A stretch of DNA of 64,000 nt from Uliginosibacterium sp. 31-16 (lineage in GTDB: Bacteria > Pseudomonadota > Gammaproteobacteria > Burkholderiales > Rhodocyclaceae): the NCBI RefSeq assembly GCF_030730865.1, contig NZ_JAVALZ010000001.1:1426001-1490000 (forward strand). The letters are read 5' to 3'. Below are positions 18,314 to 27,026 of the stretch, piece after piece. Each line of letters begins with the position of its first letter. Within the stretch, counting starts at the first letter, position 1. A program made the position numbers and the translations under genes. Below the pieces are notes generated by a model. The model made no database searches. It saw nothing but the letters and a program-made list of their open reading frames with translations, and was not told where the DNA came from.

Positions 18314-19074
18314 TGGAAACGACGTCGCTGGCAATCCTGATCGTGGATGACGAGGCCCCCGCGCGCGAGCGCCTGCGTGACCTGCTCGGCGATATTGCCG
18401 GCGAGCAGCCCAACCGCGTGGTCGGCATGGTGGGGAACGGGCTGGAGGCCCTGCGTCTGCTTGAAACCACGCCGGTTGATGTGATCCTGGTGGACATCCG
18501 CATGCCGGCCATGGACGGCATCGAGTTCGCCCAGCATGCCGCCTTGCTCAAGCCGGCGCCGCCGATCATCTTCGTCACGGCCTACGATGAGCACGCCGTG
18601 CAGGCCTTCGAACTGAACGCCATCGACTACCTGCTCAAGCCGGCCCGTGCCGACCGCCTCGCCGCTGCCTTGCAGAAGGCCCGGCACGCCACACCGGTTA
18701 CCCGCGAGGCGCTCGACACCATTGCCGAACCGCGCCGCCACCTCACCTGCAGCGAGCGCGGCAAGATCCATCTGATTCCCATTGCCGACGTGCTGTATCT
18801 GAAGGCCGAGCTCAAGTACGTCACTGCTCGCACCGCTGGTCGCGAATACCTGCTCGAAGAGTCGCTGGTCCAGCTGGAGCAGGAATTTGCCGAGCGCTTC
18901 GTGCGTATCCACCGTAACTGCCTCGTTTCCCGCTCCGCTGTCGTCGGCTTCGAGCGTTCGGTGGGGGAGGATGGTGGCGAAGGTTACTGGAGCGTACGCC
19001 TGAATGGGCTGGACGAGCTGCTGCCAATCAGTCGTCGGCAGTGGGCCAACGTCCGCGCCGTGCTGGGCGACTGA
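18313..19074 (+). CDS. algR: LytTR-type response regulator, AlgR-like
   Basis: A 253-residue regulator. The receiver domain has the acid pocket DD (12-13), phospho-acceptor D61 in LVDIRMP, T in FVTAYDE and K in YLLKPA. A C-terminal LytTR DNA-binding domain follows (ADVLYLKAELKYVTART and RIHRNCLVSRSAV). In this family, phosphorylation by the paired LytS-type kinase changes binding to promoter sites. It is translationally coupled to the kinase gene. The name algR rests on synteny and domain match, not on a known regulon here. Confidence 0.88.
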   Translation: METTSLAILIVDDEAPARERLRDLLGDIAGEQPNRVVGMVGNGLEALRLLETTPVDVILVDIRMPAMDGIEFAQHAALLKPAPPIIFVTAYDEHAVQAFELNAIDYLLKPARADRLAAALQKARHATPVTREALDTIAEPRRHLTCSERGKIHLIPIADVLYLKAELKYVTARTAGREYLLEESLVQLEQEFAERFVRIHRNCLVSRSAVVGFERSVGEDGGEGYWSVRLNGLDELLPISRRQWANVRAVLGD

Positions 19075-19081
19075 AAAATCG

Positions 19082-19186
19082 GCATAAGCCTGCTGCGCGA
19101 CGCAATCTCGAAGCTCCAGTGCTCAAGCTACTCACGTAGCTATCCGCTCCTCGCTTCGACCTTGCGCCGCTCGCTACGGCTTCTGC
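19082..19186. repeat. MITE-like imperfect palindrome after algR
   Basis: Long imperfect arms (19082-19113 and 19154-19186; aligned blocks GCA-AAGCC and TCGAAG) surround a central hairpin AGCTAC-TCAC-GTAGCT (19126-19141). It encodes nothing obvious. The architecture resembles the element at 43044-43191, though the base sequence differs. It could be a non-autonomous mobile element or a chromosomal intergenic repeat. Confidence 0.55.
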
Positions 19187-19213
19187 ACGATTTCCGGGCC
19201 TGAACCGGGGTTA

Positions 19214-19373
19214 GGCAAATCCCGGGAGAGTGTTCTGCTCAGGCGAAAGATGGCTGAAGAGCCGCTTTGGCGGCCGATCTTGCGTGGGTATGCCTGAAAA
19301 ACCAGCAAGGGCCAAGGTCTTCGCTGGGCGTGCTTGCAGAGCCTTGCTGATGGCGGGTGTACAGGCAGGAGTG
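19214..19373. repeat. Four 40-nt units of the CTGAAGA/TCTTCAG repeat family
   Basis: Units begin at 19214, 19254, 19294 and 19334. The clearest starts with CTGAAGAGCCGC and folds as GCCGC-TTTG-GCGGC; the next starts CTGAAAAACC and ends AGGTCTTCGC. Each closes with a 9-base tail such as TGGGTATGC, TGGGCGTGC or GCAGGAGTG. The array fills the convergent gap between algR and the molybdopterin oxidoreductase. Confidence 0.7.
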
Positions 19374-19385
19374 GGTGCTGCTCTG

Positions 19386-21479
19386 TCAGGCTACGTCGGC
19401 CGTGACTTCCACCAGACAATCATAGAAGGTCGCGCTGCCGCCCATGTCGGCCAGTGCCTGCGAGGTGACGGCGTTGGCGTTGCAGCCATCGCCGGAGAGC
19501 TTCTGCCACCAGATCGAGGGCGCGCTGACCACGCCTTCCCGTACGCCCGGCGTTTCCGCATTCACGCGCAATGTGGCGTGGAAGGCGCCACGGGCGTTGA
19601 AGATGCGTACGCGCTGCCCGGTCGTGAGGCCGCGCGCGGCGGCGTCAGACGGGTGCATGTCCAGCCAGGGCTTGCCTTCGGCCTCGCGGAAGCGAGGCAG
19701 GTTGGCGAAGCTGGAATTGAGAAAGTGGCGTGAAGGCGGACTGATGAAGGCCAGCGGGTATTTTTCTGCGAGTTCAGGATTGCTGCGCGGGCCTTCGCGA
19801 GGGGGCACGTAATGCGGCAGCGGGTCGATACCCTGATGCGCCAGCGTGTCGGAGTAGAACTCGCATTTGCCGGAGGGCGTGGGGAAGCCACCTTCGGCAA
19901 AGGGTGCAAAGGGCGTTGGCACGTCAAGACGCTGCCAGCCCTGTTCGCGCAGGATGGCCGGGTCGATATTGCCACTGCGCGGATGGTCGGCGCGGAAAGC
20001 CTGCGCGCCGATCTGCTCGTCTGTTTCCGTGAAGCATGGATCGCTGAAACCCATGCGCCGCGCCAGTTCGCGAAATACCCAGGTGTTCGGCCGTGCTTCG
20101 CCCAGCGGGGCAATGGCTGGCTGGTTCACCATCACGTTGAGATGGCCGTAGGATTTGTGGATGTCCCATTGTTCCAGCTGGCTGGTGGCGGGCAGCAGGA
20201 TGTCGGCGAAGTCGGCCGTATCGGTCTGGAACAGCTCATGCACGACCACGAACAGGTCGTCGCGGGCAAAGCCGGCGCGGACCTTGTTGGAGTCCGGCGC
20301 CACGGCGACCGGATTCGAGTTGTACACCATGATGGCGCGGATGGCCGGATCGCTGGCTTCGAGCAGAGCGTCGCCTATCGCGCTCATGTTGATGTGGCGT
20401 GGCGGGAAGCGCTGGTCGTAGGGATACAGGTCGGGCCGCTCCAGCGCGTGGCTGTCGGCACCGTAAGTGCCGGAGGTGGAGAGCAGGATGCCGCCGTGGG
20501 CCCAGCGCCAGTGGCCGGTGAGCGCCGGCAGGCAGGCAATTGCGCGCATCGCGGCGCCGCCACCGGCGCAGCGATTCAGTCCGTAATTGACGCGAATCGC
20601 CGCCGGGCGGCCTTCCTGGCCGTATTCGCGGGCGAGCTGCTCGATATCCTGAGCCGCGAGGCCGGTTTCGGCAGCGGCGCGTTCCGGTGTCCAGTCATGC
20701 ACACGGCGTTTGAGGACGGCATAACCGGTGGTGTAGCGGGCGATGTAGTCTTCGTCGCAGAGGCCGTCGCGGATCAGCACATGCATGATTGCCAGTGCCA
20801 GGGCGGCATCGGTGCCAGGCAACGGGGCGAGGTGCCAGTCCGATTTTTCGGCGGTGAGACTGCGTGCGGGGTCAATGCACACGACACGGGCGCCCTTGCG
20901 TTTGGCCTCGACGATGCGTGCCCACAGATGCAGATTGGAAACGACCGGGTTGCTGCCCCAGATCAGGATGTAGGGCGCGTTGGCAAAGGCTTCGGGGTCG
21001 GTGCCAAAAGTGGCGCCGATGGTGGCCTTGTAGCCGAGGTAGCCGGCTTCGGCACAGATCGTACGATCCAGAAAGCTGGCACCAAGGCGATGAAAAAAGC
21101 GCCGGTCCATCGAACTGCCCTGCACCAGACCCATGGTGCCCGCATAGCTGTAGGGCAGGATGCTGCGCGGATCGGTGGCGGCAAGCTGGCGGAACTTTTC
21201 GGCAATGGTATCCAGCGCCAGCTCCCAGCTGATGCGCTCGAAGCGCCCTTCCCCTTTCTTGCCGGCCCGCTTCATCGGGTGCAGAAGGCGTTGGTCGGAG
21301 TAGGTGCGTTCTTCGTAGTGAGCGACCTTGGCGCAGAGGGTGCCGCGCGTGATCGGGACGTCAATAGCGCCCTGAACCTTGATGGCACGGCCGTCCTCAA
21401 CCGTGATTTGCATGGCACAACTGTCCGGACAGTCGTGCGGACAGACTGCGCGGACGGTATGACGTGAGTTCGGGCTCAT
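19386..21479 (-). CDS. Molybdopterin-dependent oxidoreductase, catalytic subunit
   Basis: A 697-residue DMSO-reductase-superfamily protein. The N-terminal [4Fe-4S] site has cysteines C13, C17, C21 and C49 (CPHDCPDSC and GTLCAK). Molybdopterin-binding segments include WGSNPVVSNLHLW and a C-terminal molydop-binding domain (DMHPSDAAARGL). No Tat signal is visible, so it is probably cytoplasmic. No iron-sulfur or membrane-anchor subunit gene is adjacent, so the electron partner and substrate are unknown. TICAEAG lies where this superfamily often carries its metal ligand, suggesting a cysteine ligand, but that is inference. The following gene (minus direction) is 19 bases upstream. Confidence 0.9.
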   Translation of the reverse strand: MSPNSRHTVRAVCPHDCPDSCAMQITVEDGRAIKVQGAIDVPITRGTLCAKVAHYEERTYSDQRLLHPMKRAGKKGEGRFERISWELALDTIAEKFRQLAATDPRSILPYSYAGTMGLVQGSSMDRRFFHRLGASFLDRTICAEAGYLGYKATIGATFGTDPEAFANAPYILIWGSNPVVSNLHLWARIVEAKRKGARVVCIDPARSLTAEKSDWHLAPLPGTDAALALAIMHVLIRDGLCDEDYIARYTTGYAVLKRRVHDWTPERAAAETGLAAQDIEQLAREYGQEGRPAAIRVNYGLNRCAGGGAAMRAIACLPALTGHWRWAHGGILLSTSGTYGADSHALERPDLYPYDQRFPPRHINMSAIGDALLEASDPAIRAIMVYNSNPVAVAPDSNKVRAGFARDDLFVVVHELFQTDTADFADILLPATSQLEQWDIHKSYGHLNVMVNQPAIAPLGEARPNTWVFRELARRMGFSDPCFTETDEQIGAQAFRADHPRSGNIDPAILREQGWQRLDVPTPFAPFAEGGFPTPSGKCEFYSDTLAHQGIDPLPHYVPPREGPRSNPELAEKYPLAFISPPSRHFLNSSFANLPRFREAEGKPWLDMHPSDAAARGLTTGQRVRIFNARGAFHATLRVNAETPGVREGVVSAPSIWWQKLSGDGCNANAVTSQALADMGGSATFYDCLVEVTADVA

Positions 21480-21498
21480 GATGCCCCCTTGCAGTGAA

Positions 21499-22122
21499 TT
21501 AGCGCACCGAAGCGCCAGTCAGCACCATGTAGCGGTTGCGATCGGCCTCGAAGCGGGCGCGCAACTGGTCGATTTCGCGTTGCTTGGCGGCGATGACGGA
21601 GCGGATGGCTTCCAGTTCCGAGGTGTTGATGCTGATGTTTTCAGCCAGGGTTTTGGGGAAGCTGCCTTTGGCGGGGCGGCTCTTGTCGAGTTTGGCCTGC
21701 TGCACCAGCAGGTCGGCCTCGCGAGCGCGGGCGGCTTTCAGCTCGCCTTCGACGTTGCCGATATCGCGGTCACGCCGGCGGTCCAGTTCGCTGACGCTGG
21801 CATAGGAGTCGAGCAACACCTGATCGCGCCGGCGAGCTTCTGCTTCTTTGGCGATACGGTCGCGCTGGGCGCGCAGCTCTGCATCTTTTTTCGCACGCTG
21901 CTCGGCGGTCAGGGGGGCTTCTACCTCGCGAACCACGCGTCCACCGAGAATTTCCGCATAAGCACGGTCAAAGCAGACCTGTGGCAGGCTGTCGCCGCAG
22001 GTCCGGCGGCCCTGCGCGTCATTGCAGCAGAAAGAGCGTGTTTGTCCGGGAGCGTTCGCTTGCCCATGCACGGGCAAAACCGTCAGCAGGCTTAGCAGGA
22101 ACAGAGCACGCATCAGTCTCAT
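21499..22122 (-). CDS. Secreted coiled-coil protein of unknown function
   Basis: A 207-residue protein with a signal peptide (cleavage near GQA, residues 19-22). A four-cysteine N-terminal patch follows (FCCNDAQGRRTCGDSLPQVC). Residues about 70-200 are strongly heptad-like and charged (LTAEQRAKKDAELRAQRDR), a probable coiled coil. It begins one base after the pyrE stop, with GGAG upstream, so it is likely cotranscribed with pyrE. The cysteine-rich start resembles the DUF4124 type of periplasmic protein. I cannot assign a role. Confidence 0.75.
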   Translation of the reverse strand: MRLMRALFLLSLLTVLPVHGQANAPGQTRSFCCNDAQGRRTCGDSLPQVCFDRAYAEILGGRVVREVEAPLTAEQRAKKDAELRAQRDRIAKEAEARRRDQVLLDSYASVSELDRRRDRDIGNVEGELKAARAREADLLVQQAKLDKSRPAKGSFPKTLAENISINTSELEAIRSVIAAKQREIDQLRARFEADRNRYMVLTGASVR

Positions 22123-22123
22123 G

Positions 22124-22762
22124 TCAGCTCACTCCGTAGGTTTGCCGGTAGGCCCGGACGGCCGGCAGGAAGGTGGCAAGACGAGCATCATCCGCGATGA
22201 AGCCCATCAGGTCATCAAGGTTGGTCACTGCAACGACCGGTACGCCGAAAGTGTCGCGAACTTCCTGTGCGGCGCTTTTCTCGCCGGTGCCGCGTTCCAT
22301 GCGATCAATGGCGATGATTACGCCGGCCAGTTCGGCTCCGCTGGCGCGGATGATTTCCACGGATTCGCGCACCGAAGTGCCTGCTGATATTACATCATCG
22401 ACCACGATGACCCGGCCTTTCAGCGGGGCGCCCACCAGTGTGCCGCCCTCGCCATGGTCCTTGGCTTCCTTGCGATTGAAGCAGAACGGGATGTTGCGCC
22501 CTTGTGCGGCCAGTTGCATGGCCGTGCCAGCGGCCAGAGGTATCCCCTTGTAGGCGGGTCCGAACAGCGTATCGAAGGCAATGCCGGAAGCTCGGATGGC
22601 CTGAGCATAGTAGTCGCAGAGTTCGGCGAAGGATGCACCATCATCAAACAGGGCCGTATTGAAGAAATAGGGAGACAGACGGCCCGCCTTGGTTTTGAAT
22701 TCACCAAAGCGCAAAGCTCCTTTGCGTTCTGCGAGGGCGAGAAACTTGCGGCTAAAATCCAC
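22124..22762 (-). CDS. pyrE: Orotate phosphoribosyltransferase
   Basis: A 212-residue enzyme of pyrimidine synthesis (orotate plus PRPP to OMP). It has FGEFKTKAGRLSPYFFNTALF near the N-terminus, FGPAYKGIPLA, and the PRPP loop VIVVDDVISAGTS. I chose the GTG at 22762, which gives MDFSRKFLALAERKGAL and the usual family length of 213. A TTG at 22792 would add ten residues unlike the family. No clear ribosome-binding site precedes either start. Its divergent neighbour is exonuclease III, only 32 bases away. Confidence 0.93.
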   Translation of the reverse strand: MDFSRKFLALAERKGALRFGEFKTKAGRLSPYFFNTALFDDGASFAELCDYYAQAIRASGIAFDTLFGPAYKGIPLAAGTAMQLAAQGRNIPFCFNRKEAKDHGEGGTLVGAPLKGRVIVVDDVISAGTSVRESVEIIRASGAELAGVIIAIDRMERGTGEKSAAQEVRDTFGVPVVAVTNLDDLMGFIADDARLATFLPAVRAYRQTYGVS

Positions 22763-22794
22763 GGTAATTATCGATAGCAAGGAAAACGCCAAGG

Positions 22795-23589
22795 ATGTTA
22801 CGCGTCATCACTCTCAACCTCAACGGCATCCGCTCCGCCGCGACCAAAGGCTTCTATGAATGGCTTGCCACCCAGGATGCCGATATCGTGTGTCTGCAGG
22901 AGGTCAAGGCGCAGGAAGCGGATCTGACTGCAGCCATGCTTAATCCGCCTGGCTGGCATGGTTATTTTCACTGTGCCGAAAAGAAGGGTTACAGCGGTGT
23001 GGCCATTTATGCACGACGCAAGCCGGCGGCTGTTGCCAGCGGTATTGGCGTGGCCGAGTTTGATGTTGAAGGACGCTACATCCAGGCCGATTTCGACTTG
23101 CCTGGCGGTCCTTTGTCGGTGGTGTCTCTGTATCTGCCCTCCGGATCCAGTTCCGAGGAGCGCCAGCAGGCCAAGTTCCGCTTCATGGCCGAATTCGCCC
23201 CGCGCATGGATTTTCTGCGCGCGAGCGGGCGCGAGGTTATCGTTTGTGGTGACTGGAATATCGCCCACCGCGAAGCCGACCTGAAGAACTGGAAAAGCAA
23301 CCAGAAGAACTCCGGATTCCTGCCTGAGGAGCGGGCCTGGTTGGGGGGGCAACTCGATGCGGGCTGGGTGGACGTGTATCGCCGGCTTGAACCCGATGCG
23401 ACCGATGCCTGCTACACGTGGTGGAGCAATCGGGGCCAGGCCTGGGCCAAGAACGTGGGCTGGCGTCTGGATTACCAGCTTGCCACGCCGCTCATTGCCG
23501 CCCAGGCCAGGCAGGCTGCGGTCTACAAGGCGCAGAGGTTTTCCGATCATGCCCCGCTGAGCATTGATTACCTCTTTCCGGTCGCTTGA
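22795..23589 (+). CDS. xth: Exodeoxyribonuclease III (AP endonuclease)
   Basis: A 264-residue endonuclease/exonuclease/phosphatase-fold protein. It has LNLNGIRSA, the metal-binding CLQEVKAQ, CGDWNIAHREADLKNWKSN, and the catalytic SDHAPLSIDY at the C-terminus. It acts in base-excision repair at abasic sites. The length is complete. AAGGA lies 11 bases before the ATG. It is divergent from pyrE, a common pairing in beta- and gammaproteobacteria. Confidence 0.95.
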   Translation: MLRVITLNLNGIRSAATKGFYEWLATQDADIVCLQEVKAQEADLTAAMLNPPGWHGYFHCAEKKGYSGVAIYARRKPAAVASGIGVAEFDVEGRYIQADFDLPGGPLSVVSLYLPSGSSSEERQQAKFRFMAEFAPRMDFLRASGREVIVCGDWNIAHREADLKNWKSNQKNSGFLPEERAWLGGQLDAGWVDVYRRLEPDATDACYTWWSNRGQAWAKNVGWRLDYQLATPLIAAQARQAAVYKAQRFSDHAPLSIDYLFPVA

Positions 23590-23701
23590 AACTGCCGTCC
23601 ATGCAACAAACCGGCTATAGCCTGCATTTGCTGCGCAAGAGTTCAACCGGGCAAGTCCCGGCTGGATTAAAATCGCTCAACTTTGCCTTGCTGGGTTTGC
23701 C

Positions 23702-23941
23702 ATGGATACGCTTGAACTGCTGCGCGACTTCATCAAACGTCGGGTCGCCAATCCGCCTGAAGAAATCACGCTGGAGAGCCGGCTCGAAGATGTTGGAGTC
23801 GACTCCCTGACGTTGCTCGATCTGATGTTCGACATGGAAGACAAGTTCGGCGTGCGCATGCCGGATGATCTGCCACGCCCCGAAACCGTGGGGGAACTGA
23901 TCGCGATCTTCGAAAAGCTCAAGCCCGCGACCAATGAGTAA
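23702..23941 (+). CDS. Acyl carrier protein (plus-strand pigment operon)
   Basis: A 79-residue ACP with the phosphopantetheine serine S35 in VGVDSLTLLDLMFDMEDKFG. It is the first gene of a seven-gene plus-strand operon (ACP, ketosynthase, chorismatase, MipA, acyltransferase, glycosyltransferase, methyltransferase). It overlaps the next gene by 8 bases. It is distinct from the second ACP at 41808-42101 and is probably dedicated to the aryl polyene pathway rather than to general fatty acid synthesis. Confidence 0.9.
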   Translation: MDTLELLRDFIKRRVANPPEEITLESRLEDVGVDSLTLLDLMFDMEDKFGVRMPDDLPRPETVGELIAIFEKLKPATNE

Positions 23942-25187
23942 TCCCGGCCGCCGCCGTGTGGCGGTGACTGGCGTAGGGCTGGTCAATCCCTTTGGCGGGG
24001 ATGCGCAGGATTTCTTCGCTCGCCTGATGCGTGGCGAGTCTGCAGTGCGTCTTTATCACCACCCCGCTTCACCCTCGCCGCTCGCCCAACCTGCGGTGAG
24101 TTGTCCCCATTTCGACCCGGAGCTTGTGCTGGGCCGACCGCTGGCGGGGGTAATGGATCGTTACAGCCAGCTTGGCGTGGCGGCCGCGTTCTCTGCGTGG
24201 GACGATGCCGGCTTGCCGCGTCAAGGGGCTGGCTCCGATGAGTATGGTGTGTCCTGGGGAACGGGCGTCGGCGGGACGCTGACCTTCGAGCGTGGGTACA
24301 CCGACTTTTATGTCCACGGCAAGGACCGCGCTCACCCGCTTTCCATCGTGCTGGCGATGAACAATGCCGCTGCTTCTCATGTAGCGATTTCGCTGGGGCT
24401 GGGCAGTGCCTGCCTGACCTACTCTGTGGCGTGTGCCTCGTCGGCCGTTTCCATCGGTGAGGCAATGCGACGCATCCAGGCTGGTGAGTCGCAACTGGTG
24501 GTGGCCGGAGGTTCCGAGGCGCCACTGTCGTTCTCTGTCATGCGGGCTTGGGAGGCCATGCGGGTGGTTGGACAGGGGAATGAAGAGACGGCCTACCGTG
24601 CCTGTCGTCCCTTCCAGAACGGGCGGACCGGATTGGTGCTGGGTGAGGGTGGAGCGGCCCTGATCCTTGAAGACTGGGAGCATGCCGTGGCACGTGGCGC
24701 ACGGATTTACTGTGAACTGGCCGGTTACGGACAAAGCTGTGACCACTCCCATCTGGTCAAGCCTGATGCCTATGGGCAGACCCGGGCGATGAAGCTAGCG
24801 TTGCGTGAGGCCGGACTGGCGCCGGAAGAGATTGGCTACGTGAATGCCCATGGCACGGCGACGCGCGAGGGAGATCCGACCGAAATCGACGCCGTGCGCC
24901 AGATATTCGGTGCGCATGCGGAAAACCTGCTGGTCAGCGCAACCAAGTCCATGCATGGTCATCTGCTGGGGGCAACGGGAGCCATGGAAGCCCTGATTAC
25001 GGTGCTCGCATTGGCCCGGGGCGAAGTACCGCCAACCGCGCACCTCGACGACGTTGCCGCCGACTGTACCGGCGTACGGCATGTCATGGGAGCTGGACTG
25101 CGTGACGTTCCGCTCAAGGCTGCCCTGTCCAATTCCTTTGCATTCGGCGGCAGCAATGCCGTGCTGGCATTCAAGGCGGCAGCGTGA
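23934..25187 (+). CDS. Beta-ketoacyl-ACP synthase
   Basis: A 417-residue condensing enzyme with the complete Cys-His-His triad: C167 in SVACASSAV, H306 in NAHGTATREGD, and H343 in KSMHGHLLGATG. The C-terminal SNSFAFGGSNAVL is typical of FabF-type ketosynthases. Between an ACP and a chorismatase it probably extends, or loads the starter for, the aryl polyene chain. It overlaps both neighbours (8 and 4 bases). Confidence 0.92.
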   Translation: MSNPGRRRVAVTGVGLVNPFGGDAQDFFARLMRGESAVRLYHHPASPSPLAQPAVSCPHFDPELVLGRPLAGVMDRYSQLGVAAAFSAWDDAGLPRQGAGSDEYGVSWGTGVGGTLTFERGYTDFYVHGKDRAHPLSIVLAMNNAAASHVAISLGLGSACLTYSVACASSAVSIGEAMRRIQAGESQLVVAGGSEAPLSFSVMRAWEAMRVVGQGNEETAYRACRPFQNGRTGLVLGEGGAALILEDWEHAVARGARIYCELAGYGQSCDHSHLVKPDAYGQTRAMKLALREAGLAPEEIGYVNAHGTATREGDPTEIDAVRQIFGAHAENLLVSATKSMHGHLLGATGAMEALITVLALARGEVPPTAHLDDVAADCTGVRHVMGAGLRDVPLKAALSNSFAFGGSNAVLAFKAAA

Positions 25188-26176
25188 GCGTTCAGCATCC
25201 TTTGCGCATTCTTGATCTGCAGAGTCTGGCTCCGCGCGATGCCGGAGAAGATCTGCTGGGGGCGGTGATCTATGGCGCGCCGCAGACACTGGAGGCGGCG
25301 GCAGTCGGCGTGCCTTTGCGGGTACTGCCGGCGGGAGGGCGTACCTGTACCACCTGGTTGTCGCCGGGACCTTTTGTCGAAGGGCACACAGGCGAACTGA
25401 ACTGGCGGCACAACGAACATCTGCTGTTTGGCAGCATCAGTTTGCGCGAAGCAGGGCAGAGCACTCTCCAGCAGGTCAGCCATCAAGCCTATGCTGCCGT
25501 ATTTGAAACGCTCCGCCTGACCGGGTTCCCGTATTTGGCCCGCTGCTGGAATTATCTGCCACGCATCAATCTGGATGGCGGCGGGCTCGAACGCTATCGC
25601 CAGTTCAACATCGGCCGGCAGGACGCCTTCATCGCCGCCGAACAGGCCTGGTTGGCGGGAGCCCCGTCGGCATGTGCGCTGGGGACTGCCGAAGGTGATC
25701 TGGTCCTGTACTTCCTGGCTTCGCGGGTGTTGCCGCAGGCCATCGAAAACCCGCGTCAGATCAGCGCCTACCGTTATCCGGAGCGCTATGGTCCGCGTAG
25801 TCCGACCTTTTCGCGAGCCAGTCTGCTGGCCTTGCCGGGGCAGGAGGTGCTGTTCATTTCCGGCACGGCGAGCATCGTCGGACATGAAAGTCTGCATCGT
25901 GACAGCGTCGTGGCGCAGACCGAAGAGACATTGCGCAATATTGCCGTGGTGGTGGAGCAAGCCAACCTCAAATCCGGAATTGGTGGCTTCAGCAGCCGTG
26001 AGCTGATCCTGAAGGTGTTTGTACGTCATGCTGAGGACATCCCTGTCGTGGCTCAGGTACTGAGGACTCAGCTGGGGCCGGATCTTGATGTGATTTATTT
26101 GCAGGCGGATATCTGCCGTGCCGAACTGCTGGTGGAAATCGAAGCGTTCGGTTTTCGCGATGAGGAAAGAAAATGA
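25184..26176 (+). CDS. Chorismatase, FkbO/Hyg5/XanB2 family
   Basis: A 330-residue protein. Family-type segments are RCWNYLPRIN, LERYRQFNIGRQDAF, NPRQISAYRYPERYGPRSPTF, FISGTASIVGHES, and a late acidic VEIEAFGFRDE. Members hydrolyse chorismate to dihydroxycyclohexadienoate or hydroxybenzoates. In Xanthomonas, XanB2 supplies 3- and 4-hydroxybenzoate for the xanthomonadin pigment. Its position between a ketosynthase and MipA in an aryl polyene cluster supports a starter-supply role here. I cannot tell from sequence which product is made. Confidence 0.88.
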   Translation: MSVQHPLRILDLQSLAPRDAGEDLLGAVIYGAPQTLEAAAVGVPLRVLPAGGRTCTTWLSPGPFVEGHTGELNWRHNEHLLFGSISLREAGQSTLQQVSHQAYAAVFETLRLTGFPYLARCWNYLPRINLDGGGLERYRQFNIGRQDAFIAAEQAWLAGAPSACALGTAEGDLVLYFLASRVLPQAIENPRQISAYRYPERYGPRSPTFSRASLLALPGQEVLFISGTASIVGHESLHRDSVVAQTEETLRNIAVVVEQANLKSGIGGFSSRELILKVFVRHAEDIPVVAQVLRTQLGPDLDVIYLQADICRAELLVEIEAFGFRDEERK

Positions 26177-27021
26177 GCATTTCCCGCCTGTGGAGTCCGT
26201 TTTTTCTGTCCCTGCTGTTTTCTTTGCCTGTGCAGGCCGAGCAGGTGCCGCGCTGGGAACTGGGGATGGGCGCGGGTGGTGTGAGCATGCCGGATTACCG
26301 GGGCTCGGATGAAACGCGCAGCTACCTGCTGCCTTTTCCCTATGTGGCCTATCGTTTCGAGTGGCTCAAGGCTGATCGCAACGGCGTGCGCGCCACCCTG
26401 TTCGACTCCGACCGGGTCGAACTGAACATGAGCCTGGGCGCCACGCCACCGGTACGCAGCAAGAACAATCATGCACGTGAAGGCATGCCTGACATCAAGC
26501 CGATGATCGAATTCGGCCCGTCCATGGATTTCAGCCTGTGGCGCAGTGAGGACAAGAGCAAGCGGCTGAACCTGCTACTGCCAGTGCGTGCCGCGATCGA
26601 AGCGCGCAGCAATCCGCGCTCTGCCGGCTGGGTGTTCACGCCCAAGCTGAATTTCGATATTTCCGGTATTGGCATGCCGGCAGGCTCGAAGGAAGGCTGG
26701 AATCTGGGGCTGGTGGCAGGCCCCTTGTTTGCGGACAAACGCCAGAATGCCTATTTTTATACGGTCGATGAGCAGTATGCGCGTCCGGACCGTCCGGCCT
26801 ATCAGGCACGTGCCGGTTATGCCGGCACGCAGTTCCTTGCCTCGCTGTCGCGCCGCTACGGCAAGGCCTGGGTCGGAGCCTATGCACGTTACGACAATCT
26901 GCGTGGGGCGGTGTTCGAGGACAGCCCGCTGGTCAAGCGCTCGTCCTATGTAACGTATGGACTGGCCTTCACCTGGACTTTTGCTCAATCATCCGAGATG
27001 GTTGAAGTGGGTGGCGACTGA
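26173..27021 (+). CDS. MipA/OmpV family outer membrane protein
   Basis: A 282-residue protein with a signal peptide (cleavage after about VQA, residue 22). The mature part is all-beta: WELGMGAGGVSMPDYRGSDE at the N-terminus, which is the family hallmark, and alternating aromatic strands ending in YVTYGLAFTWTF. MipA/OmpV proteins are outer-membrane barrels that in E. coli interact with murein machinery. Its place in the pigment operon suggests a role in envelope placement of the product; that is inference. Confidence 0.88.
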   Translation: MSISRLWSPFFLSLLFSLPVQAEQVPRWELGMGAGGVSMPDYRGSDETRSYLLPFPYVAYRFEWLKADRNGVRATLFDSDRVELNMSLGATPPVRSKNNHAREGMPDIKPMIEFGPSMDFSLWRSEDKSKRLNLLLPVRAAIEARSNPRSAGWVFTPKLNFDISGIGMPAGSKEGWNLGLVAGPLFADKRQNAYFYTVDEQYARPDRPAYQARAGYAGTQFLASLSRRYGKAWVGAYARYDNLRGAVFEDSPLVKRSSYVTYGLAFTWTFAQSSEMVEVGGD

Positions 27022-27026
27022 GAGTG

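Noticed and set aside
19812-21467. A 551-codon plus-strand frame opposite the molybdopterin oxidoreductase
   Set aside because: The minus-strand product has the cysteine cluster and cofactor motifs. The plus-strand frame has no recognisable feature.
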